A stretch of DNA of 64,000 nt from FEN-1088 sp031407985 (GTDB lineage: Bacteria > Myxococcota_A > Polyangia > Fen-1088). Below are positions 1 to 9,273 of this stretch, one piece after another; position 1 is the stretch's first letter, and the number at the start of each line of letters is the position of its first letter. The position numbers and the translations under genes were made by a program. The notes beneath the pieces are model-generated. The model had not been told where the DNA came from, ran no database searches, and was given only the letters and a program-made list of their open reading frames with translations. The stretch spans positions 24,908 to 88,907 of the forward strand of contig JANOJB010000341.1 of assembly GCA_031407985.1 (NCBI GenBank). The letters run 5' to 3'.

Positions 1-1
1 A

Positions 2-1745
2 CCGTCGCTGGTCGAGATCCTGGCCTACAAGGACACGTGGCGACAGGGACTGGACAGCTTTCTGACGATGTTGCGGCGGCGGTTGGAGCTACTGAAGGAG
101 TTGCTGGCACCGACGGGGAGTATCTACGTCCATCTTGATTGGCACGCAGTTCACTACGTCAAGGTGTTGATGGACGAGATCTACGGATATGAGAATTTCC
201 TGAATGAAATTGTTTGGCTTCGGTCCGTGCCCAAGAGTCTTATGTCCAAACGCCTTCCGAACAATCACGATATCCTGCTGGTATATGGCAACGGCAGCGA
301 ACCGAGATGGAACGAGTCAGCCGTGTTCCAGCCGTACGATCTGGGCGATCTCGACGAGAAGACCGAGGAGAAGTACTCGCTACGGGATCCTGATGGACGA
401 CTCTACCAGTTGACGAGCCTTCTGAATCCAAATCCGGACCGTCCGAACCTGACGTACGAGTTCCTCGGAGTTACCCGTGTGTGGCGTTGGACGAAAGACC
501 GCATGCGCGAAGCGCGTGTGGACCGATATTTCACCGGTCAACTCGCAAGCGACTGATCGTTCCGGCTACGCCACCCAGAAACCCATATCTTTATTGGAAC
601 GCGTCCTGGCTTTGTCGTCGCCGGCGAATGGGCTTGTTGTCGATTGCTTCATGGGTTCGGGCACCACTTGTGAGGCGGCTGAACGCCTCGGCCGCCGTTG
701 GGTGGGAATCGATAACAGCAAGTATGGAGTTCACCTCGCTCGCAAGCGCTTGATTCAGCTCCAGGGGCAGCCTCGTTCCGAGATCGGTGAACGAACCGAC
801 GATGCGGGTAAGGGTCCCGTTAGGGTCCGCCCCTTCACCGTCGAGAACATGGGCGTCTACCAGCGCGCCGAGGCCTGGCAGGATTTCCAAACACGCCGTT
901 CGGCCTACCGCGACGAGATGATCCGTGTGTTCGGTGCCGAGCCGGTCGCGCACTCGCCCCTGCTTCACGGTCGCAAGGGCGCCACCTGGATTCACGTCGG
1001 TCCCCTGGATGGTCCGATCTCGTCGGGCCAGGTCTGGAACATCGCGCGCGAGGCCCAGCACACCACCACCCACGCGGTCACCATCCTGTCCGCCGATTTC
1101 GACACCTTATCGGGCAGCGAAAAGAGCGACGTCCAAGCACGCACCGGCGTGACCGTGACCATCCGCGTGATCCCCGCCCAGGCGATCGACGAAGTCCGCC
1201 GCCGCATGGAAATGCTGAACCGCCCGCCCGACGCGCCGATCGAATCGATGGCGATCCCCGCCTTCTACGCACCCCTGTCGATCGTCCTGTCGCCGCATCT
1301 GTCCGGCCGCACCGTCAGCCTGAAACTGGACCGCTGCGAAGTGGACATCGAGTCATTCCTTGCAAGTCAGCGCCCCGTCCTGAAACCGGTCACCGAGACC
1401 ATGACCACCACCGCCCGACGGAAGGCCGAAGCGGAATCCGAAAAGTGGAAAGATCGCGAAACCGAGTTGCAGAAGTGCCTGCGCAAAGCCGACAGCTGGC
1501 AGAAGTTCGTCGACTTCTGGGCCATCGACTGGAACTACGGCTCTCGCGTTGGCGAAGACGGCAAACCCATCTTCGAAACCGACTGGCAAAGCTTCCGCCT
1601 GCGCAAATCAAAAGGCGAAACCGAACCCCTGGTCTTCACAGCCGACCTCAAATACACCGATCCCGGCCAGTACCGCATCGCCGCCCGCGTCACCGACGTC
1701 TTCGGCAACGACGGCATCGCCACCGTCAACGTCGAGGTGAAGTGA
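2..1745 (+). pseudogene. Type III-like (beta-class) site-specific DNA methyltransferase, 5' partial and frameshifted
   Basis: The reading frame enters from the left edge and runs to a stop at 556. The remainder continues in another frame to 1745. The first part contains the family block around GSIYVHLDWHAVHYVK; the second has VWTDISPVNSQATDRSGYATQKP-like residues followed by the S-adenosylmethionine motif DCFMGSGTT and VGID. In intact relatives about 40 residues separate WTKDRMREA from VWTDI; here they abut near 511-520, so an out-of-frame internal deletion (or an assembly error) is the simplest reading. The C-terminal ~150 residues end in a PKD-like beta domain. The DPPY motif would lie left of the window. 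The intact enzyme would methylate adenine or cytosine and partner with the helicase at 2674. It is probably inactive as it stands. Confidence 0.8.
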
Positions 1746-1823
1746 TGCCCAGCTACGATGGCGCGCAGGGGGGAATCGCGCGGTCGAAACGGCCTGATCT
1801 CACCGTTGACGCAATTTTCTTGA

Positions 1824-1873
1824 AGGTGAGTGGGGTAAACGTGGTTATGCTTTTGGCACTCCCACATTCACCT
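1824..1873. promoter_or_regulatory. Imperfect inverted repeat upstream of vapBC
   Basis: AGGTGAGTGGG at 1824-1834 faces CCCACATTCACCT at 1861-1873, a near-complementary pair around an AT-richer core. It lies just before the ribosome binding site GGAGGGG (1880-1886) of the antitoxin gene. VapB antitoxins normally repress their own promoter through such palindromes, so this is a candidate operator. The assignment is inference only. Confidence 0.35.
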
Positions 1874-1890
1874 CGCAGCGGAGGGGCACA

Positions 1891-2094
1891 GTGAAAAGCA
1901 TCGACGTTGAAGGACTCCCCGAACCGGTCGCGAAGGCGATCGAGCTTGTCGTAAGAACGTTCAAGGTGCAGATGGCGCCGAAACCAGAGGCACAAGTCCC
2001 GGCACCGAAGGCCAAGGTGCCGACACTGCCGCGCTGGCCAGGGAAGGTAGTCGGCAGCCTCCGTCGCGAAGACATCTATGCCGACGTCGGTTGA
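1891..2094 (+). CDS. Putative VapB-type antitoxin
   Basis: A 67-residue protein starting at GTG 1891 behind a strong ribosome binding site, GGAGGGG at 1880-1886. It ends 17 bases inside the following PIN-domain toxin gene, the usual overlap of a type II toxin-antitoxin pair. The sequence is not a recognised VapB fold by eye; it has a short N-terminal helix-like part (PEPVAKAIELVVRTF) and a Pro/Lys/Ala-rich middle that could wrap the toxin. Its role as antitoxin is inferred mainly from size, position and overlap. It would neutralise the toxin and probably repress the pair's promoter. Confidence 0.55.
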   Translation: MKSIDVEGLPEPVAKAIELVVRTFKVQMAPKPEAQVPAPKAKVPTLPRWPGKVVGSLRREDIYADVG

Positions 2095-2524
2095 CCTCGC
2101 GCTCGTCGATACGAACGTCCTGGTCTACGCCCTGCTTCCGGAGGCGCCGCAGCACGCCGCTTCGCGCGCGCTTCTGGATCGCGCGGCGGACGAGGGTGCC
2201 GGACTCTGCATCAGCCTGACCGTCATTTCAGAGTTCTTGAGCGTCGTGACCGACGCCCGTCGGGTGGTTCCGCCGCGGTCGCCGGAAGACGCAGCACAGG
2301 TAATTGAAGACATCCTCGCCCAGCCCGGGATGACGCTCCTTCCAATACCTTCGGATATCGTGGAACGTCTGGTTGGTCTTGTTCGAATACACCGGGTGAA
2401 GGGTGGTTCGCTGTTCGACTTCCAGATCATGGCGACGATGCTCGGAAACGGCCTTACCCGCGTTTACACGTACAATCGGTCCGACTTCGAGAAGGTCCTG
2501 GGTATCGAGGTCTTGCCCCCGTAG
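2078..2524 (+). CDS. vapC: VapC-type PIN-domain ribonuclease toxin
   Basis: A 148-residue PIN-domain protein. The four acidic metal-binding positions are visible: D11 in LVDTN, E52 in ISEF, D114 in SLFDFQ and D136 in NRSDF. PIN toxins cut structured RNAs such as tRNA when freed from their antitoxin. The start ATG at 2078 overlaps the end of the 67-residue antitoxin gene, so the two are probably translationally coupled. The pair sits between the remnants of a DNA methylase and its helicase, as an addiction module often does inside a defence locus. All key residues are present, so this gene looks functional although its neighbours are not. Confidence 0.85.
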   Translation: MPTSVDLALVDTNVLVYALLPEAPQHAASRALLDRAADEGAGLCISLTVISEFLSVVTDARRVVPPRSPEDAAQVIEDILAQPGMTLLPIPSDIVERLVGLVRIHRVKGGSLFDFQIMATMLGNGLTRVYTYNRSDFEKVLGIEVLPP

Positions 2525-2673
2525 ACTCGCCGGATTTTGGGAGCGGAAAAGCGACGACCACTGTCTCCCGAATTGAGCGTCGCCGTCACCCCCGCGATTT
2601 CCGAGACGGCGTCTCGGAAATGTATCTCTGTCGATATTCGCCCATCTGTCATCACCGGTAGGGAGGTGGAGTA

Positions 2674-3710
2674 GTGGCCAGTCCATTCGATCGCCCGGAG
2701 CTTGCGGATCTGCGCGGCCAGGCGCGCGTGATCGGGGAGATCCAGCGTCGTGTCGACGCGTGGCGCGGATTCACACTGGGACACGCCGCCCAGCCCTACC
2801 CCGTCGAGGCGCCGCGCTATCAGCCGGTTGCCGACGGTGAGCGCGCGGTCAGCGACACCACGATGCACCTGTTGCAACACTGGTTCCGGCACGAACCGCA
2901 CCTGTTGCGGCGGAAACAATCGACGCAGGCGTTCAAATACTGGCCCCATCAACGACGGTTGGTCGAAACGTTCATCTATTTGTACGAGGTGCGCGGACTG
3001 CGACGCACCGAAGACCTGTACCGCCTGGCGAACGTGGAATCGTTGGGGCCGCAGCGTGACCCGTGGGCCAAGCTGGGCGGACAACTGGCGACGGGGTCGG
3101 GCAAGACCAAGATGATGAGCCTGCTGGTCGCCTGGTCCTACCTGAACGCAGTGTGTGAATCGGCGAGTCCCCTTGGCCTGGGGCCACATTCGATCCTGAT
3201 TGCTCCGAATCTGTTCGTGAAGGATCGCCTGTTGCAAGACTTCTGCCCGCCATATGGCGAAACGTCCGTGTTCCTGGCCGATCCCGTGGTGCCCCCCGCG
3301 TTCGACCAGTTCTGGAATCTGAAGGTCTACGATCCCACCACCTGCCCGCGCGTGCTGGAACCGTCCGAAGGCGCCCTGGTCCTGACCAACTATCACTAGT
3401 TGCTGCGCGAGAGCGAAGACGCTCCGACGTTGATGCAGTGGGAACAGCACCAGATGGACCTGTTGTTCCACGCTGGCGAGCCAGATCGACTGGAAGCGGT
3501 GTCGACGCCGTTGTTGGACAGGTTCGCGCGGTCGCGGGGTCTGCTGGTCCTGAACGACGAGGCCCACCACGTCTGGGACGAGACCGGTCACGCGCGCTTC
3601 GAACAAAAGGCACGCGACAAGGCGAAGGTCAGTCAGACCGAGGACGAGGCCACGGCAATGGCCTGGATCCGATCCATCCGGCGGCTGAACGGCGACGGCG
3701 AGCGGAACCG
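2674..3710 (+). pseudogene. Type III-like restriction helicase (Res/DEAD-box family), interrupted and truncated
   Basis: Translation starts at GTG 2674 with GGGAGGTGGA at 2661-2670. Walker A is visible as LATGSGKTK. The frame meets a TAG at 3397-3399, exactly where the family has NYHQL, so a CAG to TAG change is likely. Beyond it the same frame continues with the DEAH box (LNDEAHHVWDE, near 3555-3590) and loses helicase similarity near 3690. The second RecA domain and the nuclease part are missing. The sequence then becomes the proline-rich tail of another protein. Amber codon plus 3' truncation make this a dead gene. It belonged with the upstream methylase as the translocase/endonuclease subunit of a restriction system. 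Confidence 0.8.
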
Positions 3711-4130
3711 CTGCAACCAGTCGTTTCGCCGCACAAGCCGCCCCTGGGTCCCGAAAGTCCCCCGCCACCGAGCGACAGCAGCTCAGCCCGCCGCGTCCTG
3801 ACCCTCGGCGCGGTTGGTCTCTCCCTGATCGCGCTGACCGTCGGCATCCTCGAACACCGGGCCTGGCAGGGGAAGGTGGATTCCTTCGAGTCCATGGCCG
3901 CCTGTGGCAGCGGACTCCCCCAGCGCGGAGGCAGAGTCTGCGAAGAGATCTACGACGACGGCAGGCGTGCCAACGTTGTCGCGTTTGTTGGCTACGGCTT
4001 GAGCGCGGGCTTGGCTGCCACGTCCGCGATTCTATATTTCACAGATCCGGCGCAGGCTGCCAAACCTCGAAAGGTCGCCTGCTCGGCAACTCTGGCCGCG
4101 CCAGGCCTCGCGTGTGCGTATCGATTCTAG
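3711..4130 (+). pseudogene. 3' fragment of a TPR/PEGA-type membrane protein
   Basis: A different reading frame takes over at about 3711 and runs to the stop at 4130. It starts with a proline-rich linker (PHKPPLGPESPPPP). A transmembrane segment follows (VLTLGAVGLSLIALTVGIL), then a cysteine-containing loop and a second transmembrane segment (GYGLSAGLAATSAILYF). This order is the usual C-terminus of myxobacterial TPR/PEGA envelope proteins; compare the intact gene at 57922. There is no start codon or N-terminal part, so it is the 3' end of a gene brought next to the truncated helicase by a deletion or recombination. Confidence 0.6.
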
Positions 4131-4160
4131 TCCGTGGCGGAGAACAGTTTGGAGGGGAAC

Positions 4161-5543
4161 ATGCGTTTCAGCTTTCGGGTCGTTCAAGCGCTGGCCTTGA
4201 TTCGCATGGCTGGGGTGATCGCTCCGGCCTGCAAGGACTTCAGAACAGGGATCAAACCGGACGCTGGCGGAACAGGAGGCGTCAACGGCCAGCCGCTTGA
4301 TGCAGGTACGGATCGAAGCATTGCGCCCGACTCGTCAACGAACGCCCTCGACGCCCCGTCGGGTGGTGGGATTGCGGGCAGTGGGGGAACCGGCACGGGA
4401 GGAATCGCGGGCGGTGCGGGGGGAAGCGTGGCTGGAACAGGAGGGGCCGCAGGAGCAACGGGGGGAGCGGGTGCCGGAACCGGAGGTCGAGGCGGCGGTG
4501 CGGGTAGCATGATCGCAGCAACAGGTGGCGCGATCGGTGGGACAGGAGGGATCGGCGGCGGAACCGGCGGTGGAACCGGCGGTACGATCGCTGGCACGGG
4601 CGGTATCGTCGGAGGGACCGGAGGCATGGTCATGGGAAGTGGGGGGGCGCCAGTTTGTGGCTCTGGACTTAGCGTCTGCAACGGGACCTGCTGCCTGACT
4701 GGCCAGGCGTGCTGCCAAGGAACTTGTGTGGACGTCACCTCTAGCGCACAGGACTGCGGCTCCACTTGTACGATCTGCGGTGGAAGCGCGCCCCGGTGCC
4801 TCGCGGGCGTTTGTCAGGTTTGCGGCAACGGCATGGTCGAGTCCAGCGAGTTCTGCGACGATGGCTTCCAGACGTCGTGCGGTGCCTGCAACGCAACCTG
4901 CACTGGTGCAGGAACGCCTTCCGTCTGCGGCGATGGCGTCCGGTGTCTGGATACCGAAGCCTGCGACGACGGGGAAACCCTGGTCTGCGGGAGCTGCAAC
5001 GCGACTTGCACGGCTTCCGGTATGGGCGCGGCCTGCTGTCCGTCACCGAGTCCGAACAGCCTGCTGATGAACGGCGGATTCAACGTCGGGCTGTTTCCCT
5101 GGGTAGTCCAATTCCCCGGGCCACAGAGATCCACCCTCGACGCAACGGGCTGTTCGGCGTCAGGTTCGCTGCAAACCACACAGAGTGTGAAACCCCCATT
5201 CCAAGAGTACGTCAGTCAATGCATACGCGTCTTTCCGGGGACGAAATACAACGTTGGCGCCTGGGTTCGCATCGCTGCGGGATCGCCTGCGGCTGACGTT
5301 CGTGTTGTCTTCCAGTGGGTTCAAGAATGCGACAGCGATCTTGCGGCGCAGCCCGCCGTTACGCTTGCTGCCGCTGCTACACCCGACGTGTGGCAGTACC
5401 TCCATGCCGAAAATATCGTGCCGTCGGGGGACTCTGCCTACTTGGACACGCAACTTCACTTCAACAAGGCGAATGATGCTCCCGGTACGGTTTCCGCCTT
5501 CTTCGACATGGTCTACGTCGCAGTCGCTCCGGACAGGTTTTGA
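4161..5543 (+). CDS. Secreted lipoprotein with Gly-rich linker, Myxo-type disulfide repeats and C-terminal carbohydrate-binding-like domain
   Basis: ATG 4161 is preferred over upstream starts because GGAGGGG lies at 4151-4157 and a lipoprotein signal follows (lipobox-like IAPAC). Residues ~40-170 form a Gly/Thr/Ala linker. Then come cysteine-rich stretches with two copies of a C-G-(N/D)-G ... CDDG pattern (VCGNGMVESSEFCDDG and CGDGVRCLDTEACDDG), the Myxococcus cysteine-rich repeat. The last ~165 residues, starting NSLLMNGGFNVG, look like a CBM4/9-type jelly roll. It is probably tethered at the cell surface and may bind a polysaccharide. No catalytic residues were recognised. Confidence 0.75.
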   Translation: MRFSFRVVQALALIRMAGVIAPACKDFRTGIKPDAGGTGGVNGQPLDAGTDRSIAPDSSTNALDAPSGGGIAGSGGTGTGGIAGGAGGSVAGTGGAAGATGGAGAGTGGRGGGAGSMIAATGGAIGGTGGIGGGTGGGTGGTIAGTGGIVGGTGGMVMGSGGAPVCGSGLSVCNGTCCLTGQACCQGTCVDVTSSAQDCGSTCTICGGSAPRCLAGVCQVCGNGMVESSEFCDDGFQTSCGACNATCTGAGTPSVCGDGVRCLDTEACDDGETLVCGSCNATCTASGMGAACCPSPSPNSLLMNGGFNVGLFPWVVQFPGPQRSTLDATGCSASGSLQTTQSVKPPFQEYVSQCIRVFPGTKYNVGAWVRIAAGSPAADVRVVFQWVQECDSDLAAQPAVTLAAAATPDVWQYLHAENIVPSGDSAYLDTQLHFNKANDAPGTVSAFFDMVYVAVAPDRF

Positions 5544-5606
5544 TTGTTCTCAGCAACACCCACAAGGCATTGCGGCAGACGGACATGAACGGAGTTTCTC
5601 CAGGAC

Positions 5607-6644
5607 CTACGGCACCGCGAAGCAGTAGAACGACCCGCGACCACCGCCGGACCCGACGGACATGGCCCTATTGGTGGCGGGCTCGGCGCACCCGCCGCTG
5701 TTGTGCGAGGAGTTCCACGACTCGGGATTCCCACCGCCCGTCCGATTCGTGTGGCCCACTCGGGCAATCACGTTCGTCGCGTTTGATGTCCAGTCCGAAC
5801 AGGTGGCATTCGCCATCACCATGCCATCGACCGTCGACCCCGTGATGATGTCGTGAACGTTCGGGCTGGTGGGAACGATGGCGCCACGCTCGTCAAGGGC
5901 AATGGCGGTGCTGCCGACCGGCCACGTCGTATTTAGTGCGGCATTCGCTGGTAGCTGATCGTGAAGGTCCGCCAGGTTGTTGGCGATGACAACGCCGGCG
6001 GCGTTGCGCCACGGCCCGGTGCCGATTCGATCGCGCGCGTTGACGGTCGACGTGCTGAGGTAGGCGTGCCAAGTCTTGGCCCCAAGGTCCGCAGACACGG
6101 CTGTTGCGAGCATCTTGCAGAACGCATCGGCGCCCGCGAGCCCACCCAAGTTTCCGCCATCTCCCGGACCACGGCTGGTCGCGAAGAAGCTCATCATCGA
6201 CGACGTTCCCCCGGCGCCCGTGGAACCACCGCCGCCTGTGGTGCCGCCGCGTCCGCCCGTCCCGGTCGTGCCACCTCGGCCGCCCGTCGCCGTCGTGCCG
6301 CCGCGACCACCTGTCGCGGTCCCACCACCAGCGCCGCCCGACGCGGTCGCACCGCCGGTTCCAGTCGCGCCACCCGACGCACTCGCGCCTCCGGTCGAGG
6401 TCGCGCCACCTGACGAACTCGCGCCGCCGGTTCCGGTCGCGCCGCCTGACGAACTGGCGCCACCCGTTCCGGTCGCGCCGCCCGACGCGCTGGCGCCGCC
6501 CGACGCGCTGGCGCCACCCGTACCCGTCGCGCCACCTGACGCACTGGCGCCGCCGGTGCCGGACGAGCCACCCCCGCCGCTGCAACTGGCCAGGGTCAAA
6601 ATTGACGACGAAAGAAGAACAACGATCTGGCGCGGGAGTTTCAT
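5607..6644 (-). CDS. Lipoprotein with long (GTGGASASGG)-type linker and DUF1554-like domain
   Basis: A 345-residue protein. The signal peptide ends in the lipobox LASC, so it should be lipid-anchored. Residues ~25-148 are almost entirely G, T, A and S in decapeptide-like units. The C-terminal ~197 residues (from MMSFFATSRGPGD) resemble the DUF1554 fold, a lectin/endostatin-like domain found in secreted proteins of Leptospira and myxobacteria, with paired cysteines (FCKML, ATCSDW, GGCAEP, FYCFAVP). The linker probably lifts the domain off the membrane. It is convergent with the gene ending at 5543. The ligand is unknown. Confidence 0.75.
   Translation of the reverse strand: MKLPRQIVVLLSSSILTLASCSGGGGSSGTGGASASGGATGTGGASASGGASASGGATGTGGASSSGGATGTGGASSSGGATSTGGASASGGATGTGGATASGGAGGGTATGGRGGTTATGGRGGTTGTGGRGGTTGGGGSTGAGGTSSMMSFFATSRGPGDGGNLGGLAGADAFCKMLATAVSADLGAKTWHAYLSTSTVNARDRIGTGPWRNAAGVVIANNLADLHDQLPANAALNTTWPVGSTAIALDERGAIVPTSPNVHDIITGSTVDGMVMANATCSDWTSNATNVIARVGHTNRTGGGNPESWNSSHNSGGCAEPATNRAMSVGSGGGRGSFYCFAVP
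6231..6590. repeat. Degenerate tandem repeat coding for a Gly/Thr/Ala/Ser linker
   Basis: Imperfect 30-base and shorter units, of the kind GCGCCACC(T/C)GACGC(A/G)CTGGCG on the + strand, fill this stretch. They encode the linker of the DUF1554 lipoprotein on the minus strand. They also create long repetitive open frames on the other strands, which are not genes. Copy number is likely to vary between strains. Confidence 0.7.
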
Positions 6645-7014
6645 GATGACCTCCAGGGGGGAAACGCCGAAACAACGGCGAGGGAGCAGTACTCTAAGCC
6701 TGTTCGTGACCCCAAAAAAGCGGTCACATCAAAGTCTTGTTCGTCCGCGACCTTACCTGGCACGCGCGAACATCCGTCCCGCCTGTTGCTGGCCAGGTCC
6801 GTTGACACTTCTGCCTACGCCTCGGCCGTGTTCCGTCGGAGTAGTGGCCACCGAGCCACACTTTCTCGGCCGCGCACATCGCCGTGGTCATCCGGCCACG
6901 GTGACGTGCCGGTCGTCACGACCGACACCAGACACGAGCACATTCGCAGCGTCCGCTGTTGGCGCGACCGTTGCTGTGGAGGTGGCCGCGGCATCCACCG
7001 CACGAGGAGACGGA
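6645..7014. promoter_or_regulatory. 370-base divergent intergenic region with inverted repeat at 6706-6727
   Basis: This region separates the minus-strand DUF1554 lipoprotein from the plus-strand gene at 7015, so it should hold both promoters. The only clear element is GTGACC at 6706-6711 facing GGTCAC at 6722-6727 across a 10-base spacer containing an A6 run. It could be an operator. Nothing else was recognised. Confidence 0.35.
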
Positions 7015-8229
7015 ATGCGACTGACATTTTCGAGGGCCCGCGTGGTCCAGGCGGCGTGGGCAATTCTGCTGCTGTGGTCGACGCCGGTATCGGCGCTGCC
7101 CGGCGACAACCCGCCGCCCGGCGCACGACCACCACCCCGCGACAACCCGCCGCCCGGCGAAGCTCCCGCGTTCACCAACGACGATACCGGGCCCGGCGAT
7201 GCGCGTGTCAATCCCGACGCTGTCGACGCGACCGCAGCCGACGATCCGCCTCGTACCAACGACGCGACAAGCGACGGCGATGCTGCCGTTGCCGTCGCGA
7301 AAACGCGCGCGCGGCCGGACCGCGAAGTCCCCTTCGGCTTCTACCGCGATCCGCAGGGACGCGTGATGCAGGTGTCGTTCGATTTGCAGCAGCGCATCTG
7401 GCTGGGTGTCGCGTACGCGCCGCGCCGGCGATCCAACGGTCAACTTGAAATCGCCCCCGCCGCGTTCGAATTCGGCCTGGCCTACGAAGAAACCACGCCC
7501 GACGGAATGACCCGCCAGCGCTTTCGCGTGATGGACGGCGAGGCGCGTCTGCACCCGTTCGGTCTGGATGTGACCGCGTTCCGCTACGACCTGTCGCGCC
7601 GCTACGAAAACCCGATCCTGCGCATCACCACGTTCCTCGGCGAGCCCCAACGCCACGATCTGAACCTGAACGTCGGCTTCTACACCGAGGCGCTGCGCCT
7701 CGAGGTCGCCCCGCGCGGCGTCGAGGGCGAGTACGCGCTGACGCTGGCCACATTGCAGGGCACGCTGGACCTGTGGCAATCACGCGATCTGCGTTCATTC
7801 GTCCGGCTGCGCGTGGGTCCCGCCATCGAGGCGCGCCTGGGATCGTGGGGGCAGGACGCGCGCTTCGTCGGATTTCTTCCGCAGAGCATTCTGGAAGGCA
7901 ACGCAATCCTTGGAAAACGGGCGCTGCAACTGCTGACGTTCCGTTTGCGCGGCGAGCTACTGCGATCGCTGACCGTCCAACCGCGCGCGCTACCGTGGGA
8001 TTGGCTGGTCGCGGCCGAAGGCGCCTGGGAGGTGATATTCATGGCCATCAACGATCAACCTATTTCGCTGCGACTGGCGGCGCAGGCCGGCCTGCGCGAA
8101 GACACCGGTACAACAGCGCTTCCCGGATCGACGATCGCCGGATCCACGCCCGCCTGGGAATGGAAGGGCACCGCCGCGCTGCGCGTGTCGTTCTTCTCAC
8201 CGCCCGTGCTCCCGACCGCGCGGCGTTGA
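7015..8229 (+). CDS. Exported protein of unknown function, first of a tandem paralogous pair
   Basis: The open frame extends upstream, but ATG 7015 is preferred: GAGGAGA lies at 7004-7010 and a typical signal peptide follows, ending near STPVSALPG. The mature N-terminus is rich in Pro, Asp and Ala (PGDNPPPGARPPP). The rest has alternating hydrophobic/polar strands suggesting a beta-rich, possibly outer-membrane, protein. It shares landmarks with the next gene: a block before RIWLGVAYAP and the motif AINDQPISLRLAAQAG. The family was not recognised. The 404-residue gene precedes its paralogue by only 12 bases, implying one transcript. Confidence 0.6.
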   Translation: MRLTFSRARVVQAAWAILLLWSTPVSALPGDNPPPGARPPPRDNPPPGEAPAFTNDDTGPGDARVNPDAVDATAADDPPRTNDATSDGDAAVAVAKTRARPDREVPFGFYRDPQGRVMQVSFDLQQRIWLGVAYAPRRRSNGQLEIAPAAFEFGLAYEETTPDGMTRQRFRVMDGEARLHPFGLDVTAFRYDLSRRYENPILRITTFLGEPQRHDLNLNVGFYTEALRLEVAPRGVEGEYALTLATLQGTLDLWQSRDLRSFVRLRVGPAIEARLGSWGQDARFVGFLPQSILEGNAILGKRALQLLTFRLRGELLRSLTVQPRALPWDWLVAAEGAWEVIFMAINDQPISLRLAAQAGLREDTGTTALPGSTIAGSTPAWEWKGTAALRVSFFSPPVLPTARR

Positions 8230-8241
8230 CGCGCGGGCAGC

Positions 8242-9273
8242 GTGCAACGCATGTCAGCGAAACCCGCCACGGTTGCGAGCACGATGCTGGCGGCGTTCCT
8301 CTGGCCCGTTGTCGCCGCGGCCGACCACGCTGTCGCCTCGACCACTGTCGACGCCGACGACCACGCTGTAGCCGCGCCCCCTGTTGCCGCCGCGTCCGTA
8401 TCAACTGTCGCCGCATCCGTGCCCGCCCACGCGCCCGCGACATGGATCGCCGCGCGGGACGGAACACCATTCCGCGTGCGCTTCGAACCCGGACACCGGT
8501 TGTTCGTGGGCGTTGCCGTGCATGCAGACGCCGGGGAAGCCGGTCGCGACTTCGCCGCCGCCGTCAACATGGGCCTGTCGCTGCGCGCCCCGATTCCCGA
8601 CGGTGACTGGGATTTGTACTGGAAGCGGGACCATGACATCGCACATCTGTTTGTTCGCCCCACAAGCACGGGCGCGCCCCGTATTCAGGGTCGCCTGTAC
8701 CGCGGAACCTTCATCCGGCGGTCACGCAGTGGCGCGCTGACGATTCCCACCACGCCGCCCCTGCGGCTGGGCGTACCCTTCGACATCGGACTGCGCATCG
8801 AACTGGGCCGACTGGATGGTGTCGCTTGGCCGGCACGCGGCGACGCGGGTCTCGTGGTGGGCGTGGTGCGCGGCGACGTGCTCGGCGATTTCTGGCGTTC
8901 ATCACAACCCGGCCGGTGGATCGCTCTGGGTGTTGGCGCGCGTTACGGCGTGGGCATCGCCCGCGATCCCGCCGGGACGTTGAATCTGGATCACCAGATC
9001 GCACCCATGACCGCGCTGACGCTGGCGGCGCGCACCGAAAGTACAAATGGTCTTTTTGTCGCGTCGATTGACATCGAGGCAGTGCACCGCTGGTCCAGCA
9101 CCCGCGGCTGGGAACAAACCGCGCGCGCCGAGATAGAAACCGAGATCATCCCGCTGGCGATCAACGATCGGCCGGTCTCCCTGTTCGCGCGGGCCGGTGC
9201 CGGCATGGGCGGTGGCGTCGATGCCGACCTACGCGCGCTTGTGGGTCTGCGCATTGTCGCGCCCCTGCGATAG
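8242..9273 (+). CDS. Exported protein of unknown function, second of a tandem paralogous pair
   Basis: About 343 residues from GTG 8242, or 340 from ATG 8251; neither start has a clear ribosome binding site. A signal peptide (TMLAAFLWPVVAAADH) is followed by an Ala/Val-rich segment. Matching landmarks to the upstream protein are a block ending RLFVGVAVH and the C-terminal motif AINDRPVSLFARAGAG. Predicted character is beta-rich and extracytoplasmic. The pair may form a hetero-oligomer, but nothing in the sequence identifies a function. Confidence 0.6.
   Translation: MQRMSAKPATVASTMLAAFLWPVVAAADHAVASTTVDADDHAVAAPPVAAASVSTVAASVPAHAPATWIAARDGTPFRVRFEPGHRLFVGVAVHADAGEAGRDFAAAVNMGLSLRAPIPDGDWDLYWKRDHDIAHLFVRPTSTGAPRIQGRLYRGTFIRRSRSGALTIPTTPPLRLGVPFDIGLRIELGRLDGVAWPARGDAGLVVGVVRGDVLGDFWRSSQPGRWIALGVGARYGVGIARDPAGTLNLDHQIAPMTALTLAARTESTNGLFVASIDIEAVHRWSSTRGWEQTARAEIETEIIPLAINDRPVSLFARAGAGMGGGVDADLRALVGLRIVAPLR

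Noticed and set aside
1745..1894. 49-codon open frame starting at ATG 1745 directly after the methylase stop
   Set aside because: No ribosome binding site or recognisable sequence; it overlaps the vapB start and is probably the leftover 5' end of a former neighbour or chance.
2464..3768. 434-codon open frame on the minus strand
   Set aside because: Entirely antisense to the helicase remnant, which shows clear motifs; no start signal.
5893..6675. Minus-strand frame with WRDGYGWRQ-like repeats
   Set aside because: Alternative-frame reading of the Gly-linker repeat DNA, which is real coding sequence in another frame.
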